This document shows positions 1 through 7,038 of a stretch of DNA of 17,420 nucleotides, one piece after another. The translations under genes were made by a program, and so were the position numbers. The first letter of the stretch is position 1; each line of letters opens with the position of its first letter. Source of the DNA: JBELMB01 sp042088665 (GTDB lineage Bacteria > Pseudomonadota > Alphaproteobacteria > Rhodobacterales > Rhodobacteraceae); assembly GCA_042088665.1 (NCBI GenBank), contig JBELMB010000109.1, positions 1 through 17,420 of the forward strand, given 5' to 3'. A model generated the notes under the pieces. The model did not search any database. It was not told the DNA's origin and saw only the letters and a list, made by a program, of their open reading frames with translations.

Positions 1-1
1 C

Positions 2-73
2 ACGACGCTGATCGGCGTGCCGATTTTCGTGTGGTTCCTGTTCACGATCGTGCTGTCGCGCTCTCTGTCTTGA
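2..73 (+). CDS. 3' end of TctB-like small membrane subunit of a tripartite tricarboxylate transporter (partial)
   Basis: Only the last 23 codons before a TGA lie in the window; the gene begins to the left. The reading frame gives a hydrophobic tail (TLIGVPIFVWFLFTIVL) followed by a short polar end, as expected for the final membrane helix of a TctB small subunit. The main argument is position: the stop lies 21 bases before the TctA permease start, and tctB directly precedes tctA in this transporter family. The fragment alone is too short to prove the family, so the call depends on the neighbour. Confidence 0.6.
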   Translation, partial: TTLIGVPIFVWFLFTIVLSRSLS

Positions 74-94
74 ATTCTGAAGGACCCTGTCAAC

Positions 95-1630
95 ATGGTC
101 GATTTTTCCCTCCTGCTTGCCGGGTTTGCGGATGTTTTTACGCTGACGAACATGATGTTCATCCTTGGTGGCGTGATCCTGGGGCAGATCGTGGGTGCGA
201 TCCCGGGGCTCAGTATCATCATGGCCCTGGCCATCGCGGTGCCGCTGACCTACGGGATGGACACGCTGGCCGCGATTGCCTTTCTCATTTCGGTCAACAA
301 GGGCGGAACGGTCGGCGGCGCGGTGCCCGCGATCCTGCTCAACGTGCCGGGGTCTGCGGAATCGGCGGCCACCACGATGGACGGCCATCCAATGGCCAAG
401 AACGGCAAGCCGCTCAAGGCGATGAAATACGCGCTCTATCACTCGGTCTCCGGCGATCTGGCCAGTGACATCGTCCTGATCCTTCTGGCCGCCCCTCTGG
501 CGATCGTGGCGCTGAAGATGGGGCCGGTGGAAATCACGGCGCTGATGATCCTTGCCTTTACCGTCATCAGCGGACTGGTGGGTGACTCCATGATAAAGGG
601 GCTGATCTCGGCCGCATTCGGCATTCTTGTCGCCACGATCGGGCTTGATCCGGGCATGGCTTCGCCCCGCTTCACCTTCGGCGTGCTCGAGCTTTACGAT
701 GGTGTCCCGCTGACCGCGGTCAGCATTGGAGCGCTGGCGATGAGCGGCGTTCTGGTGGGCCTTTTGGGCATGCGTGCCTCGGACAAGAAGACCCAAACCT
801 CCGCTATATCCATGAAAGGCCGCACGCGCGAACAAAGCGTTGTGACCTTTTCCGAATTCTGGGCCAACCGCTTTGTCGCCGTCCGCGCCTTTGTCATCGG
901 CACGGTGATCGGGGCCATTCCGGGCCTTGGCTCCACCACCGCAGGCTTTCTGAGCTATTCGGTCAACAAGCAAGCCGCCAAGGACCCCGAGTCCTTTGGT
1001 AAGGGCGACGCTCGGGGCATCGCCGCGTCCGAGACGGCCAATAGTGCTGTCGTCGGTGCCAACCTGATCCCGCTGCTGACCCTCGGCATCCCCGGCAATA
1101 TCGCCGCGGCACTTCTGGTGTCGGCCTTCATCATCCACGGCATCCAGCCCGGGCCTTTGCTGTTCCAACAGCAGGCACAGCTGGTCTACGGTATGTTCGG
1201 CGCGATGCTGGTTGCGAATTTCTGCAATCTCGGCGTTGGCCAGATCGGCATGCGCTTCTGGGCCATGGTCGTCTCGGCACCGGGCACCGTCATCTACCCC
1301 GCAGCAATGCTGCTGTGCTTCGCGGGATCCTTCGTGATCACTGGCGCAACCTTTGGCGTCTACGTGATGATCACCGCCGCGGTCTTTGGCTACCTGATGC
1401 GGGCCTTCGGCTATTCCATCGTGGCCTTCATCGTGGCTTTCCTGCTGACCCCGCAATTGGAAAGCGCTGTGGTACGGGCACGCCTGATCACGAATGACGA
1501 CCCGACAGAGCTGTTCAGCCATCCCATAGCGCTTGCGCTGATCTTGATGTCCATCGGCTCGATCATCTACCTTGGACCGCGCAAGAAGAAGCCTCTGGAC
1601 GTAGAGATACCAACGCCAACAGGTCAGTGA
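95..1630 (+). CDS. tctA: TctA large permease subunit of a tripartite tricarboxylate transporter
   Basis: Inner-membrane channel subunit of a TTT carrier, which takes up carboxylates delivered by a periplasmic TctC-type binding protein using an ion gradient. The 511-residue product has the usual family length and is hydrophobic almost throughout, with about 10-12 predicted helices. Both halves carry the family signature: GAIPGLS at residues 34-40, followed by a PLT motif, and GAIPGLG at residues 273-279, as expected from internal duplication. A conserved region GGAVPAILLNVPGS lies near residues 74-87. The ATG follows a GAAGGA-like ribosome site. It forms an operon with the TctB fragment upstream; no binding protein gene is in the window and may lie further left. 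The substrate cannot be read from the sequence. Confidence 0.96.
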   Translation: MVDFSLLLAGFADVFTLTNMMFILGGVILGQIVGAIPGLSIIMALAIAVPLTYGMDTLAAIAFLISVNKGGTVGGAVPAILLNVPGSAESAATTMDGHPMAKNGKPLKAMKYALYHSVSGDLASDIVLILLAAPLAIVALKMGPVEITALMILAFTVISGLVGDSMIKGLISAAFGILVATIGLDPGMASPRFTFGVLELYDGVPLTAVSIGALAMSGVLVGLLGMRASDKKTQTSAISMKGRTREQSVVTFSEFWANRFVAVRAFVIGTVIGAIPGLGSTTAGFLSYSVNKQAAKDPESFGKGDARGIAASETANSAVVGANLIPLLTLGIPGNIAAALLVSAFIIHGIQPGPLLFQQQAQLVYGMFGAMLVANFCNLGVGQIGMRFWAMVVSAPGTVIYPAAMLLCFAGSFVITGATFGVYVMITAAVFGYLMRAFGYSIVAFIVAFLLTPQLESAVVRARLITNDDPTELFSHPIALALILMSIGSIIYLGPRKKKPLDVEIPTPTGQ

Positions 1631-1719
1631 CGCATCCCCGGTTGAGACGTGCAAGTCCCACCGCCGCGACCAAAGGGGCAGTTTGCCACCACATCGGCAA
1701 TTGAAACCCGCAGGAGATG

Positions 1720-1884
1720 GGGCTTGCCAGGTTGGATGCAAGACAGGGTGATGCCCCTGTTCTCGACCCATTCCACAAGAGTGCCACTGATGTTTCCCGG
1801 GCTGTTACCGACCCGAAGTGTCCAAGGGCCACCACGCCATTCGATGATCTGGTTCAGGGCTCGAGCAACGCGTTCCGAAGGCGG
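1720..1884 (-). pseudogene. Fragment of IS3-family transposase (OrfB, DDE domain), decayed
   Basis: Read on the minus strand, 55 codons give PPSERVARALNQIIEWRGG, then TLRVGNSPGNIS, then GTLVEWVENRGI and IQPGKP. This follows the order of motifs in the catalytic domain of IS3-family OrfB (SERV..ALNQIIEWRGKP, CDNGPEYIS, WAE.RGI, IQPGKPQQNAY). The usual DNGPE core reads GNSPGN here, so the catalytic Asp and its companion Glu are both lost. The match ends abruptly after IQPGKP, and the C-terminal third, with the QNAYVERYNRTVR region, is absent. It is therefore a non-functional relic. Family assignment is from remembered motif patterns. Confidence 0.75.
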
Positions 1885-1924
1885 AATTGCCGTCCATCCC
1901 CGGATCGATTGCTTTACGCTTCGG

Positions 1925-1975
1925 CCCCCGAATGAGATCTGGTCCATGGACTTTATGGCCGACAGACCGGGGGGA
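1925..1975 (+). pseudogene. Short fragment resembling IS3 transposase OrfB N-terminal catalytic motif, opposite orientation
   Basis: The plus strand encodes PPNEIWSMDFMADRPGG, very close to the WSMDFM.D motif that carries the first catalytic Asp of IS3-family OrfB. In an intact minus-strand element this motif should lie on the minus strand at about this place, but the good match is on the plus strand. The site contains the perfect palindrome GTCCATGGAC (SMD in both directions), so chance or a small inversion are both possible. Only about 17 residues support it. Confidence 0.4.
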
Positions 1976-2030
1976 TCGATTGCAGCGCAGGCGGCACTCA
2001 GACTGCGCCAACGCAACTGGGCCATCCCGG

Positions 2031-2671
2031 CTACTTTTCGGAGACGACAGGTGTCTCGTTGATGTTTCTGCCATTTTCGGCGGCATCCAGCATAAATCCG
2101 GCGACGGCGCTGCGGCGCACCATCATGCCGGGCTTTGGTGTGGTAGGCGTCCCGACGATCAGCTCCTTGCCCTTGTCGCTGTTGGACAGGCCCATGGCGC
2201 GCACCAGCGTCCAGGCCGTATCGGAGACGCGGAACGCCTGCTCGGCGGAGTTGTGATCGGCATAGGCATGGCTCAGGTTCGTGCGTTTGATCAGGAAACG
2301 CATGAACCAAACGGTGTCCTTCAAGCTGTCCCCGACGCCGATGGCCGACAGAAAGACCACACGTTTCTTGCCAAGGGCGATGATGTTTTCTGCGACCTTG
2401 GTCAGGATCTTTTCAGTTGTGATCGGCTTTGACCACGGTGCATCGGAGGTGCGCGGGGTGTTGAGCGCCACCAGAATGGCATCGGTCCCTTGCTCTGCGC
2501 TCGCAAGGTCAGCGGCATTGGCGGGCGTGCCTTTGACGATCGTCAGGCCGTCCTGTGCTGCGATGCTGTCAGGATTGCGGACCGGGCGGTCACGTGATGG
2601 CCCCGTAAAAGAGCTTGAGAGACAATATGCTGGCCGGTGCGCCCGCTGGCACCGAGTACGAGAAGTTTCAT
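2031..2671 (-). pseudogene. NmrA-like / atypical short-chain NAD(P)-binding protein, broken by a one-base frameshift
   Basis: The N-terminal part from the ATG at 2671 reads MKLLVLGASGRTGQHIVSQ, a first beta strand plus the GxxGxxG dinucleotide-binding turn of NAD(P)-binding (NmrA-like) proteins. After ...GHHVTA this frame runs into a TGA. Shifting by one base at about 2583-2584 restores VRNPDSIAAQDG and continues through ILVALNTPRTSD and VVFLSAIGVGDS to the stop at 2031, typical of the family. Most simply, one base of a CTG Leu codon has been lost. Repaired, the protein would be about 213 residues, a normal length. In-frame ATGs at 2677 and 2683 are alternative starts. It lies 37 bp behind the dioxygenase gene and is probably last in that operon. 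Either a true pseudogene or a sequencing error. Confidence 0.85.
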
Positions 2672-2708
2672 GTTCATGTCCATTTGGCTGTGGAGATGAG
2701 GGCGCGGC

Positions 2709-3506
2709 CTAGCCGAACTTGTAGTTCGACACGGTGATTCCGGTCATTTCGCTTGTGTGGTGGTAGATGCGCTCGGCCGGTTCATCCTCGGCGGCCCCAA
2801 GAGCCACGAAGATCGGCACAAGGTGATCCTCTTCTTCATGGCAGATGCGCGCGGCGGGGGCGCTTTCCCAGTTCAGCATGGCTTGGCGTCTGGCATCAGG
2901 GGCCGACATCATCGCTTCAAACAGCCATGCGTCAAACTCTGCCGAAGGCTCTTTGCCAACGCCGCGTGGCAGGCGCAGGTTATGAAAACTCAGGCCCGAT
3001 CCAACGATCATGATCCCTTCGTCGCGTAATGGCTTCAGGGCGCGGCCAATGGCGAAATGGTCCGCCGGATCATAGGATTTCAGCATCGAGACCTGAAAGA
3101 TCGGCATATCCGCATTCGGGTACATGACCTCCATCGGGGCATAAAGCCCGTGGTCAAAGCCGCGTTTGGCGTCGATATGTGCCGCGATTCCAGCGTTCTG
3201 CAAAAGGCCAAGAGCGCGGGCTGCCACTTCTGGCGCGCCGGGCGCATCATAGGTGATTTCATAGGTGTGGGGCGGAAAGCCGGAGTAATCGTAGATCATC
3301 GGCGGTCTGGCCGCGCCCATGATGGCCACGTCGTCCGCCTCCCAATGACCCGAGATCATCAGGATCGCTTTGGGCCGCGCGCCGTGGTCGGCGATCATCT
3401 GCTTGAGCGAGGCTTCAAGCGGGGCGAAGAAGTCCCGCATCGGCGGCACCCAGGGCCACGGGCCGCCGCCATGCGAGATGAAGTAGGTGGGAAGGGTATC
3501 GGTCAT
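2709..3506 (-). CDS. DODA/LigB-type extradiol aromatic ring-opening dioxygenase (YgiD-like)
   Basis: Predicted cytoplasmic metal-dependent dioxygenase of the class III extradiol type. Family members open catechol rings; the best known small members act on DOPA (4,5-extradiol). The 265-residue product has the family length. Candidate metal ligands and catalytic histidines are visible: His12 in SHGGGPWPW, His54 in ISGHWE, His119 in FDHGLYAPM, and His175 in SGLSFHNL; HEEEDHLVP lies near residues 223-231. The ATG at 3506 is chosen because the conserved N-terminus begins there; the longer open frame upstream gives an Arg-rich stretch unlike the family. It sits between a DoxX-like gene and an NmrA-like pseudogene, all on the minus strand and opposite a LysR regulator. 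The substrate is unknown. Confidence 0.93.
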   Translation of the reverse strand: MTDTLPTYFISHGGGPWPWVPPMRDFFAPLEASLKQMIADHGARPKAILMISGHWEADDVAIMGAARPPMIYDYSGFPPHTYEITYDAPGAPEVAARALGLLQNAGIAAHIDAKRGFDHGLYAPMEVMYPNADMPIFQVSMLKSYDPADHFAIGRALKPLRDEGIMIVGSGLSFHNLRLPRGVGKEPSAEFDAWLFEAMMSAPDARRQAMLNWESAPAARICHEEEDHLVPIFVALGAAEDEPAERIYHHTSEMTGITVSNYKFG

Positions 3507-3547
3507 GTCAGTCCCAATCCGGGTATGCTGGTGTTCCGCAGTCGCGA

Positions 3548-3565
3548 CCCGGGACCTAGCCCGGG
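3548..3565. repeat. REP-like palindrome (CCCGGG stem, 6-nt loop) between doxX and the dioxygenase gene
   Basis: CCCGGG-ACCTAG-CCCGGG forms a six-bp GC-only hairpin in the 73-bp gap between the DoxX stop and the dioxygenase start. There is no T-run on the minus-strand side, so it does not look like a Rho-independent terminator. Short GC-rich palindromes of this kind are common between co-transcribed genes in alphaproteobacteria, where they may stabilise mRNA ends or be dispersed repeat elements. Confidence 0.5.
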
Positions 3566-3579
3566 CCGCCTCAGCGGAT

Positions 3580-4005
3580 TTATCCGCGCGGTGCGATCGG
3601 CGCTTTGCGGCCACGGCCCCACAGCACGATCAGGGCGAGCGCGATGTAGACAGCGTTCAGCGGCAGGACGTCGAATTCGCCGCGCATCGCGTGAAACCCG
3701 ATGGCAAGAACCTGCAACAGCACACAGGCCGCGGCGGCAATGACAGTCAGACGCGGCATGATCCGTGTCAGCGATGGCAGAAGCAGGCCAAGACCACCGG
3801 CGATATCGACCACCCCTATGAAGCGCACGAAGCCCGCCGAGTACTCTCCTGCCCACGGCATCATCGCCGCGAGTTCTGGGATCGGCGTAAATAGCTTGAA
3901 CGCGCCGGACATGATGAACAGGGCTGCGCCAATTACCTGGGCCGCCCAGATACCGATATTGGCGCCCTTGGAAGCGGCGGCTGCATTCAGTGTCGTGCTT
4001 GTCAT
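3580..4005 (-). CDS. DoxX-family small integral membrane protein
   Basis: A 141-residue protein with four hydrophobic segments at roughly residues 19-39, 58-78, 84-104 and 113-130. The pattern GAALFIMSGAFKLF followed by FVRFIGVVDIAGGLGLLLP is typical of DoxX/DoxX-like proteins. Biochemical roles in this family are poorly defined; some members are linked to redox or sulfur metabolism or to oxidative-stress responses. The ATG at 4005 has a GGAG ribosome site seven bases upstream, and the gene is first in a minus-strand operon with the dioxygenase and the NmrA-like pseudogene. The divergent LysR gene starts 116 bp away and is the obvious candidate regulator. Confidence 0.88.
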   Translation of the reverse strand: MTSTTLNAAAASKGANIGIWAAQVIGAALFIMSGAFKLFTPIPELAAMMPWAGEYSAGFVRFIGVVDIAGGLGLLLPSLTRIMPRLTVIAAAACVLLQVLAIGFHAMRGEFDVLPLNAVYIALALIVLWGRGRKAPIAPRG

Positions 4006-4104
4006 GGTCGTACTCCGCGTAAATCTGTGATGCGGCCTCTGCCGCTTGAGCCAGAGCTACGCAGAATGGTTGGGCTAAAAAATAGAGATAGTTTCGAAGA
4101 TCAC

Positions 4105-4121
4105 GTTCAGATAATCTGAAC
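4105..4121. promoter_or_regulatory. Perfect 17-bp palindrome fitting the LysR T-N11-A box, abutting the LysR start codon
   Basis: GTTCAGAT-A-ATCTGAAC is perfectly symmetric about position 4113. The core TCAGATAATCTGA matches the T-N11-A form bound by LysR-type regulators. It lies in the 116-bp divergent region between doxX and the LysR gene, its last base touching the ATG at 4122, a position suited to autorepression. It also occupies the place where a Shine-Dalgarno sequence would be expected, and none is visible. Binding is inferred, not shown. Confidence 0.65.
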
Positions 4122-5024
4122 ATGATGGAAGCGATCACACTGGACCAGTTCTCTGTCTTCCTGACGATTGTCGAGGAGGGCAGCTTTGCCGCCGCCGCGC
4201 GCAAGCTCGGACGCGCGCAATCGGCCATCACCTATGCCGTGCAAAAGCTGGAGGACCAAAGCGGTGTCGAGTTGTTCGACCGCACGGCCTATCGCCCCAC
4301 CCTGACCGAGCAAGGCCGCGCCTTGTTGCCACGTGTCCGGCGCATCATGGAGGATGTCGGCGAATTTCGCGTGCAGGCACAAAGCATGGCGCAGGGCGTC
4401 GAGGCCGAGTTGACGCTGGTCGTCGAGACGTTCTTGCCGCTTTCGATGATCGCCCCTGCCCTGCGGCGGTTTCAGGGCGCATATCCAATGGTGCAGCTCA
4501 GGATCAACGCGGTGCCTCCGATGGATGCCGCATGCCAGCTCTTGGAACACGACGCCGACTTTGGATTGTTCCTGCAATCGCCCCGGCCCGAGCCGGATCT
4601 GGAAAGCCTGCACGTCGCAGAAGTGGATTTTGTGGCCGTCGCCACGCCGGACCATCCGCTTGCAAAACTCCCGCCTCTTTTCTCCAAGGAGGCGATGCGC
4701 GATCACCTTCAAATCGTCGTTTCTGACCCAAAAGCAGGGGCTGATGGCTCTGTGTTTGGCGTGGCGGCCGTCAACCAATGGCGCGTCAGCGACGTGCGGC
4801 TGCGCTATGATCTGGTCAAAGACGGGATCGGCTGGGGCTCCATGCCACGTCCGATGGTTGAGGCCGATCTGGCGCGCGGCGATCTTGTGGAATTGGAACC
4901 CGGGCAATGGGGGTCCTCCAACACGATGCCGCGGTTCAAGACGGTCGTGGCGCGGCACAAGAACAGGACACTGGGGGTAGCGGGCAGGTTCCTGATGACA
5001 GCGATTGCCGACGGTAGCGGTTAG
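4122..5024 (+). CDS. LysR-family transcriptional regulator, divergent to the doxX-dioxygenase operon
   Basis: A 300-residue protein with the LysR architecture: an N-terminal winged helix-turn-helix (roughly residues 8-66; LTIVEEGSFAAAARKLGRAQ, then SAITYAVQKLEDQSGVELFDR, then TLTEQG) and a C-terminal effector-binding domain (about residues 93-290). The first codons are ATG ATG, so the start could be 4122 or 4125. A perfect palindrome ends directly at the first ATG and no ribosome site is evident, which raises the possibility of leaderless or weak translation. Its divergent arrangement with doxX and the extradiol dioxygenase predicts control of that operon and of itself, probably in response to an aromatic or related ligand. 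The ligand cannot be deduced from the sequence. Confidence 0.95.
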   Translation: MMEAITLDQFSVFLTIVEEGSFAAAARKLGRAQSAITYAVQKLEDQSGVELFDRTAYRPTLTEQGRALLPRVRRIMEDVGEFRVQAQSMAQGVEAELTLVVETFLPLSMIAPALRRFQGAYPMVQLRINAVPPMDAACQLLEHDADFGLFLQSPRPEPDLESLHVAEVDFVAVATPDHPLAKLPPLFSKEAMRDHLQIVVSDPKAGADGSVFGVAAVNQWRVSDVRLRYDLVKDGIGWGSMPRPMVEADLARGDLVELEPGQWGSSNTMPRFKTVVARHKNRTLGVAGRFLMTAIADGSG

Positions 5025-5220
5025 GCCATGCTCTGCCAATGCCGGCCCAAAACGGAAACCCCTGCCATCTTGCCCTGAATGAGAGGCGTTTGACCACCGG
5101 CATCCGCACGCTTCAGACGGGTGAAAGCTCTGTCATCCTTGAAGGGGCAGCTTCCGGCTAGGGGCAAGATCGTATTACAAGCCCCCTTCCCTACTTTGAA
5201 GCAGATAAAGGCGGGTTCTA

Positions 5221-5238
5221 GCCCGGACTGCGCCGGGC
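5221..5238. repeat. GC-rich hairpin (GCCCGG / CCGGGC, 6-nt loop)
   Basis: A perfect six-bp stem with loop ACTGCG, followed by GGTTGTGCC rather than a T-run, so a classical terminator is unlikely. It shares TAGCCCGG with the hairpin at 3548-3565, suggesting the same class of small palindromic element. Confidence 0.35.
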
Positions 5239-5466
5239 GGTTGTGCCTGATGTATTTTGGTGTGCGACAGTCAAGTGGTCGCAAAGTCCGCACAGCGGTC
5301 CATTGGCCGCGACTCAGTGCGCGTACGTCACTTAAACCCGACAGCGCGACTATGCCCGCACGCCGCATGGGCGGCGCCCGGACTGCCTCCTGCCGGACTC
5401 CTCTCCTGAAACAGATCCTGAAAGGGCCGTTGGCTTGCGGCTGCGGAAAAGGGACTTGCCTCATTG

Positions 5467-5493
5467 GTTGTTATCTCAAGTTGCTATAACAAC
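5467..5493. promoter_or_regulatory. Inverted-repeat operator candidate upstream of the TRAP-P450 operon
   Basis: GTTGTTAT and ATAACAAC are perfect eight-base arms separated by 11 bases, centred at 5480 and ending 39 bp before the dctP ATG. The inner T-N11-A spacing fits a LysR-type site, but the arms could also serve the MarR regulator encoded at the end of the operon. TATAAC at 5485-5490 could be a -10 element, placing the repeat over the promoter as expected for a repressor site. Confidence 0.6.
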
Positions 5494-5532
5494 AACTTTG
5501 TGCTTAGCTTGTGAAACGAACGGGAGGAAACC

Positions 5533-6528
5533 ATGAAACTATTCACGATAAAACGCACCGCCTTTGCGGCTGTCATCGCAGCCTTTGCGTGTACAACAGT
5601 GGCATCAGCGCAAGAGATGAAACTTGCTGACTGGCTGCCGCCGCAGCATCCCTATCAAGAGCAGGTCTACGGCGTTCTGGCGTCCAAGATCGCCGAGGGC
5701 ACCAATGGCGAAGTCACCATCAAGACTTTTCCGGGCGGTGCTTTGGGAGGCAACCCGACAGAGCAATATGATCGGGCGTTGAACGGCGTTGCCGAGATTG
5801 CCTTTGGCCTGCCAGGCTATACGGCATCCAAATTCCCGATGACTTTGATGTCCGAATTGCCCGGCGTGATCGAAGAAGCCGAAGCCACCCAGAAAATCTG
5901 GGACAACGTCGATTTCATCAAGGATGAATTCAAGCGGGTCCATCTGTTGGCGATCTGGACCAATGGCGAAAACGTGCTTTACACGCGCGACAAGCCGGTG
6001 CGCAGCCTTGCCGATGTGGCGGGCATGAAGATCCGCGTGCCGTCGCGCAATGCGGGCATGGTCGTTGAAAGCTGGGGCGCGGTGCCTGTCTCCATGCCGG
6101 TTCCCGAAGTCTACAACGCCATGCAGACCGGCGTGATCGACGCCATCCTGATCGACAGCACGGCCACCTATGCCTTCCGTTTTGGCGAAGTGGCGAACTA
6201 TGTCACCGCAGGCATGAACGGATCAATTTCGCCCTTTGTTCTGTTCATGAATCGCGATGCCTATAACGATCTGTCCGACGCACACAAAGCCGTCTTCGAT
6301 CAGGCCGGCCGCGACGTGTCCTTGATCGGAAACGGCGTACAATTGGCCGGTGTTGCGCGGGGCAAGCAGATGTTTCAGGAAATGGCGGGCAAGGAATGGA
6401 TCGATCTGACGCCTGAGGCCGCTGCCGAATTCGACGCAGCCTCTGCATCCGTGATCGAAACCGCCGTTGCCGCGGCCGAGGCCGAAGGGCTGAACGCGCG
6501 CGCCTTTGTTGACGCTCTGCAAGAGTAG
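5533..6528 (+). CDS. dctP: TRAP transporter periplasmic substrate-binding protein (DctP family), first system
   Basis: A 331-residue secreted solute receptor that captures an organic acid in the periplasm and delivers it to the DctQM membrane unit. The signal peptide has a KRT-type basic start, a hydrophobic core and an ASA-Q cleavage site after about residue 26. The DctP fold is recognisable from FPGGALGGNPTEQYDRALNG, GMKIRVP with Arg168 at the position of the carboxylate-binding Arg, and the AMQTGVIDA motif at about residues 196-204. A strong GGGAGG ribosome site precedes the ATG. It heads the dctPQM-P450-ferredoxin-marR operon. The context suggests an aromatic carboxylate as ligand; this is inference. 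Confidence 0.96.
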   Translation: MKLFTIKRTAFAAVIAAFACTTVASAQEMKLADWLPPQHPYQEQVYGVLASKIAEGTNGEVTIKTFPGGALGGNPTEQYDRALNGVAEIAFGLPGYTASKFPMTLMSELPGVIEEAEATQKIWDNVDFIKDEFKRVHLLAIWTNGENVLYTRDKPVRSLADVAGMKIRVPSRNAGMVVESWGAVPVSMPVPEVYNAMQTGVIDAILIDSTATYAFRFGEVANYVTAGMNGSISPFVLFMNRDAYNDLSDAHKAVFDQAGRDVSLIGNGVQLAGVARGKQMFQEMAGKEWIDLTPEAAAEFDAASASVIETAVAAAEAEGLNARAFVDALQE

Positions 6529-6534
6529 GCACCC

Positions 6535-7038
6535 ATGTCTTTTGACACAGAAACCCGCCCGGAATCGACCGGGCGGTGGGATGTGTGGCTTGCCACGCTT
6601 TCCGGGGTCGCACTTGCTTTCATGATGGTCTTCGTCTTTGCCGGTGCGATCTTGCGCTATGCTTTCAATGCGCCAATCGCCGGTGGCAATGAGGTCCTTG
6701 AAATGGCTTCCGTGGCGATCGTGATGCTGGCAGTGCCATATTGTACAAGGCAAGACGCACATGTGCGGATCGACCTGCTGGATGGTCCTTTGGGCCGGGT
6801 CGGGCGGCTTTTGACAGACGTCCTGTACCGTATCATCGGCATCGTGGTTCTGTGGTTTCTCGTCAAATCCTACGTCGCGCGCACTCTGGATGCGCGAGAA
6901 TATGATGATGTGACCAACATGCTCGATATCCCGCTGTGGCCGTTCTACGGGCTCATCGTCTTTGGAATGGGGCTTTATGCGATCATTCTGGCGGTTCAGC
7001 TTTTGATGCTGGGCCGCAACCTTTGGGGCACAAGATGA
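6535..7038 (+). CDS. dctQ: TRAP transporter small permease (DctQ family), first system
   Basis: A 167-residue membrane protein with four hydrophobic helices, the normal topology of DctQ. The family signature is seen as ILRYAFNAPIAGGNEVLEMA (about residues 39-58) followed by DAHVRIDLL. It starts six bases after the dctP stop and its TGA overlaps the dctM ATG as ATGA, so translation is probably coupled. With DctM it forms the ion-driven membrane unit that accepts ligand from the binding protein. Confidence 0.94.
   Translation: MSFDTETRPESTGRWDVWLATLSGVALAFMMVFVFAGAILRYAFNAPIAGGNEVLEMASVAIVMLAVPYCTRQDAHVRIDLLDGPLGRVGRLLTDVLYRIIGIVVLWFLVKSYVARTLDAREYDDVTNMLDIPLWPFYGLIVFGMGLYAIILAVQLLMLGRNLWGTR

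Larger units (their letters stand above)
1631..2030. other. 400-bp gene-free stretch holding insertion-sequence remains
   Basis: No intact gene is present between tctA and the frameshifted NmrA-like gene. Overlapping open frames exist on both strands but look like decayed sequence. Two pieces resemble IS3-family transposase (annotated separately): one on the minus strand at 1720-1884 and one on the plus strand at 1925-1975. No terminal inverted repeats or target duplications could be picked out. No convincing terminator follows tctA. Confidence 0.6.
5025..5532. other. 508-bp intergenic region without a convincing gene
   Basis: Between the LysR stop and the TRAP binding-protein start. Open frames exist on both strands (plus 5121-5489, minus 5021-5464), but their translations are rich in Arg, Cys and Pro without recognisable domains, so they are not annotated as genes. 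Structure seen: a GCCCGG-N6-CCGGGC hairpin at 5221-5238 without a following T-run, and an inverted repeat at 5467-5493 just upstream of the operon. The stretch may hold decayed sequence plus the promoter of the TRAP-P450 operon. Confidence 0.55.

Noticed and set aside
1649..2062. 137-codon plus-strand open frame after tctA as a gene
   Set aside because: It has no coherent protein-like pattern apart from a 17-residue transposase-like piece; it overlaps a minus-strand IS3 relic and looks like decayed DNA.
5021..5489. Overlapping open frames on both strands in the 5025-5532 region (147 and 122 codons)
   Set aside because: Composition is rich in Arg, Pro and Cys, no domain is recognised, starts have no good ribosome site, and the two frames exclude each other.
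6936..7034. Upstream extension of the first DctM
   Set aside because: It would overlap dctQ by about 100 bases and adds a non-hydrophobic leader; the ATGA junction at 7035 is the better start.
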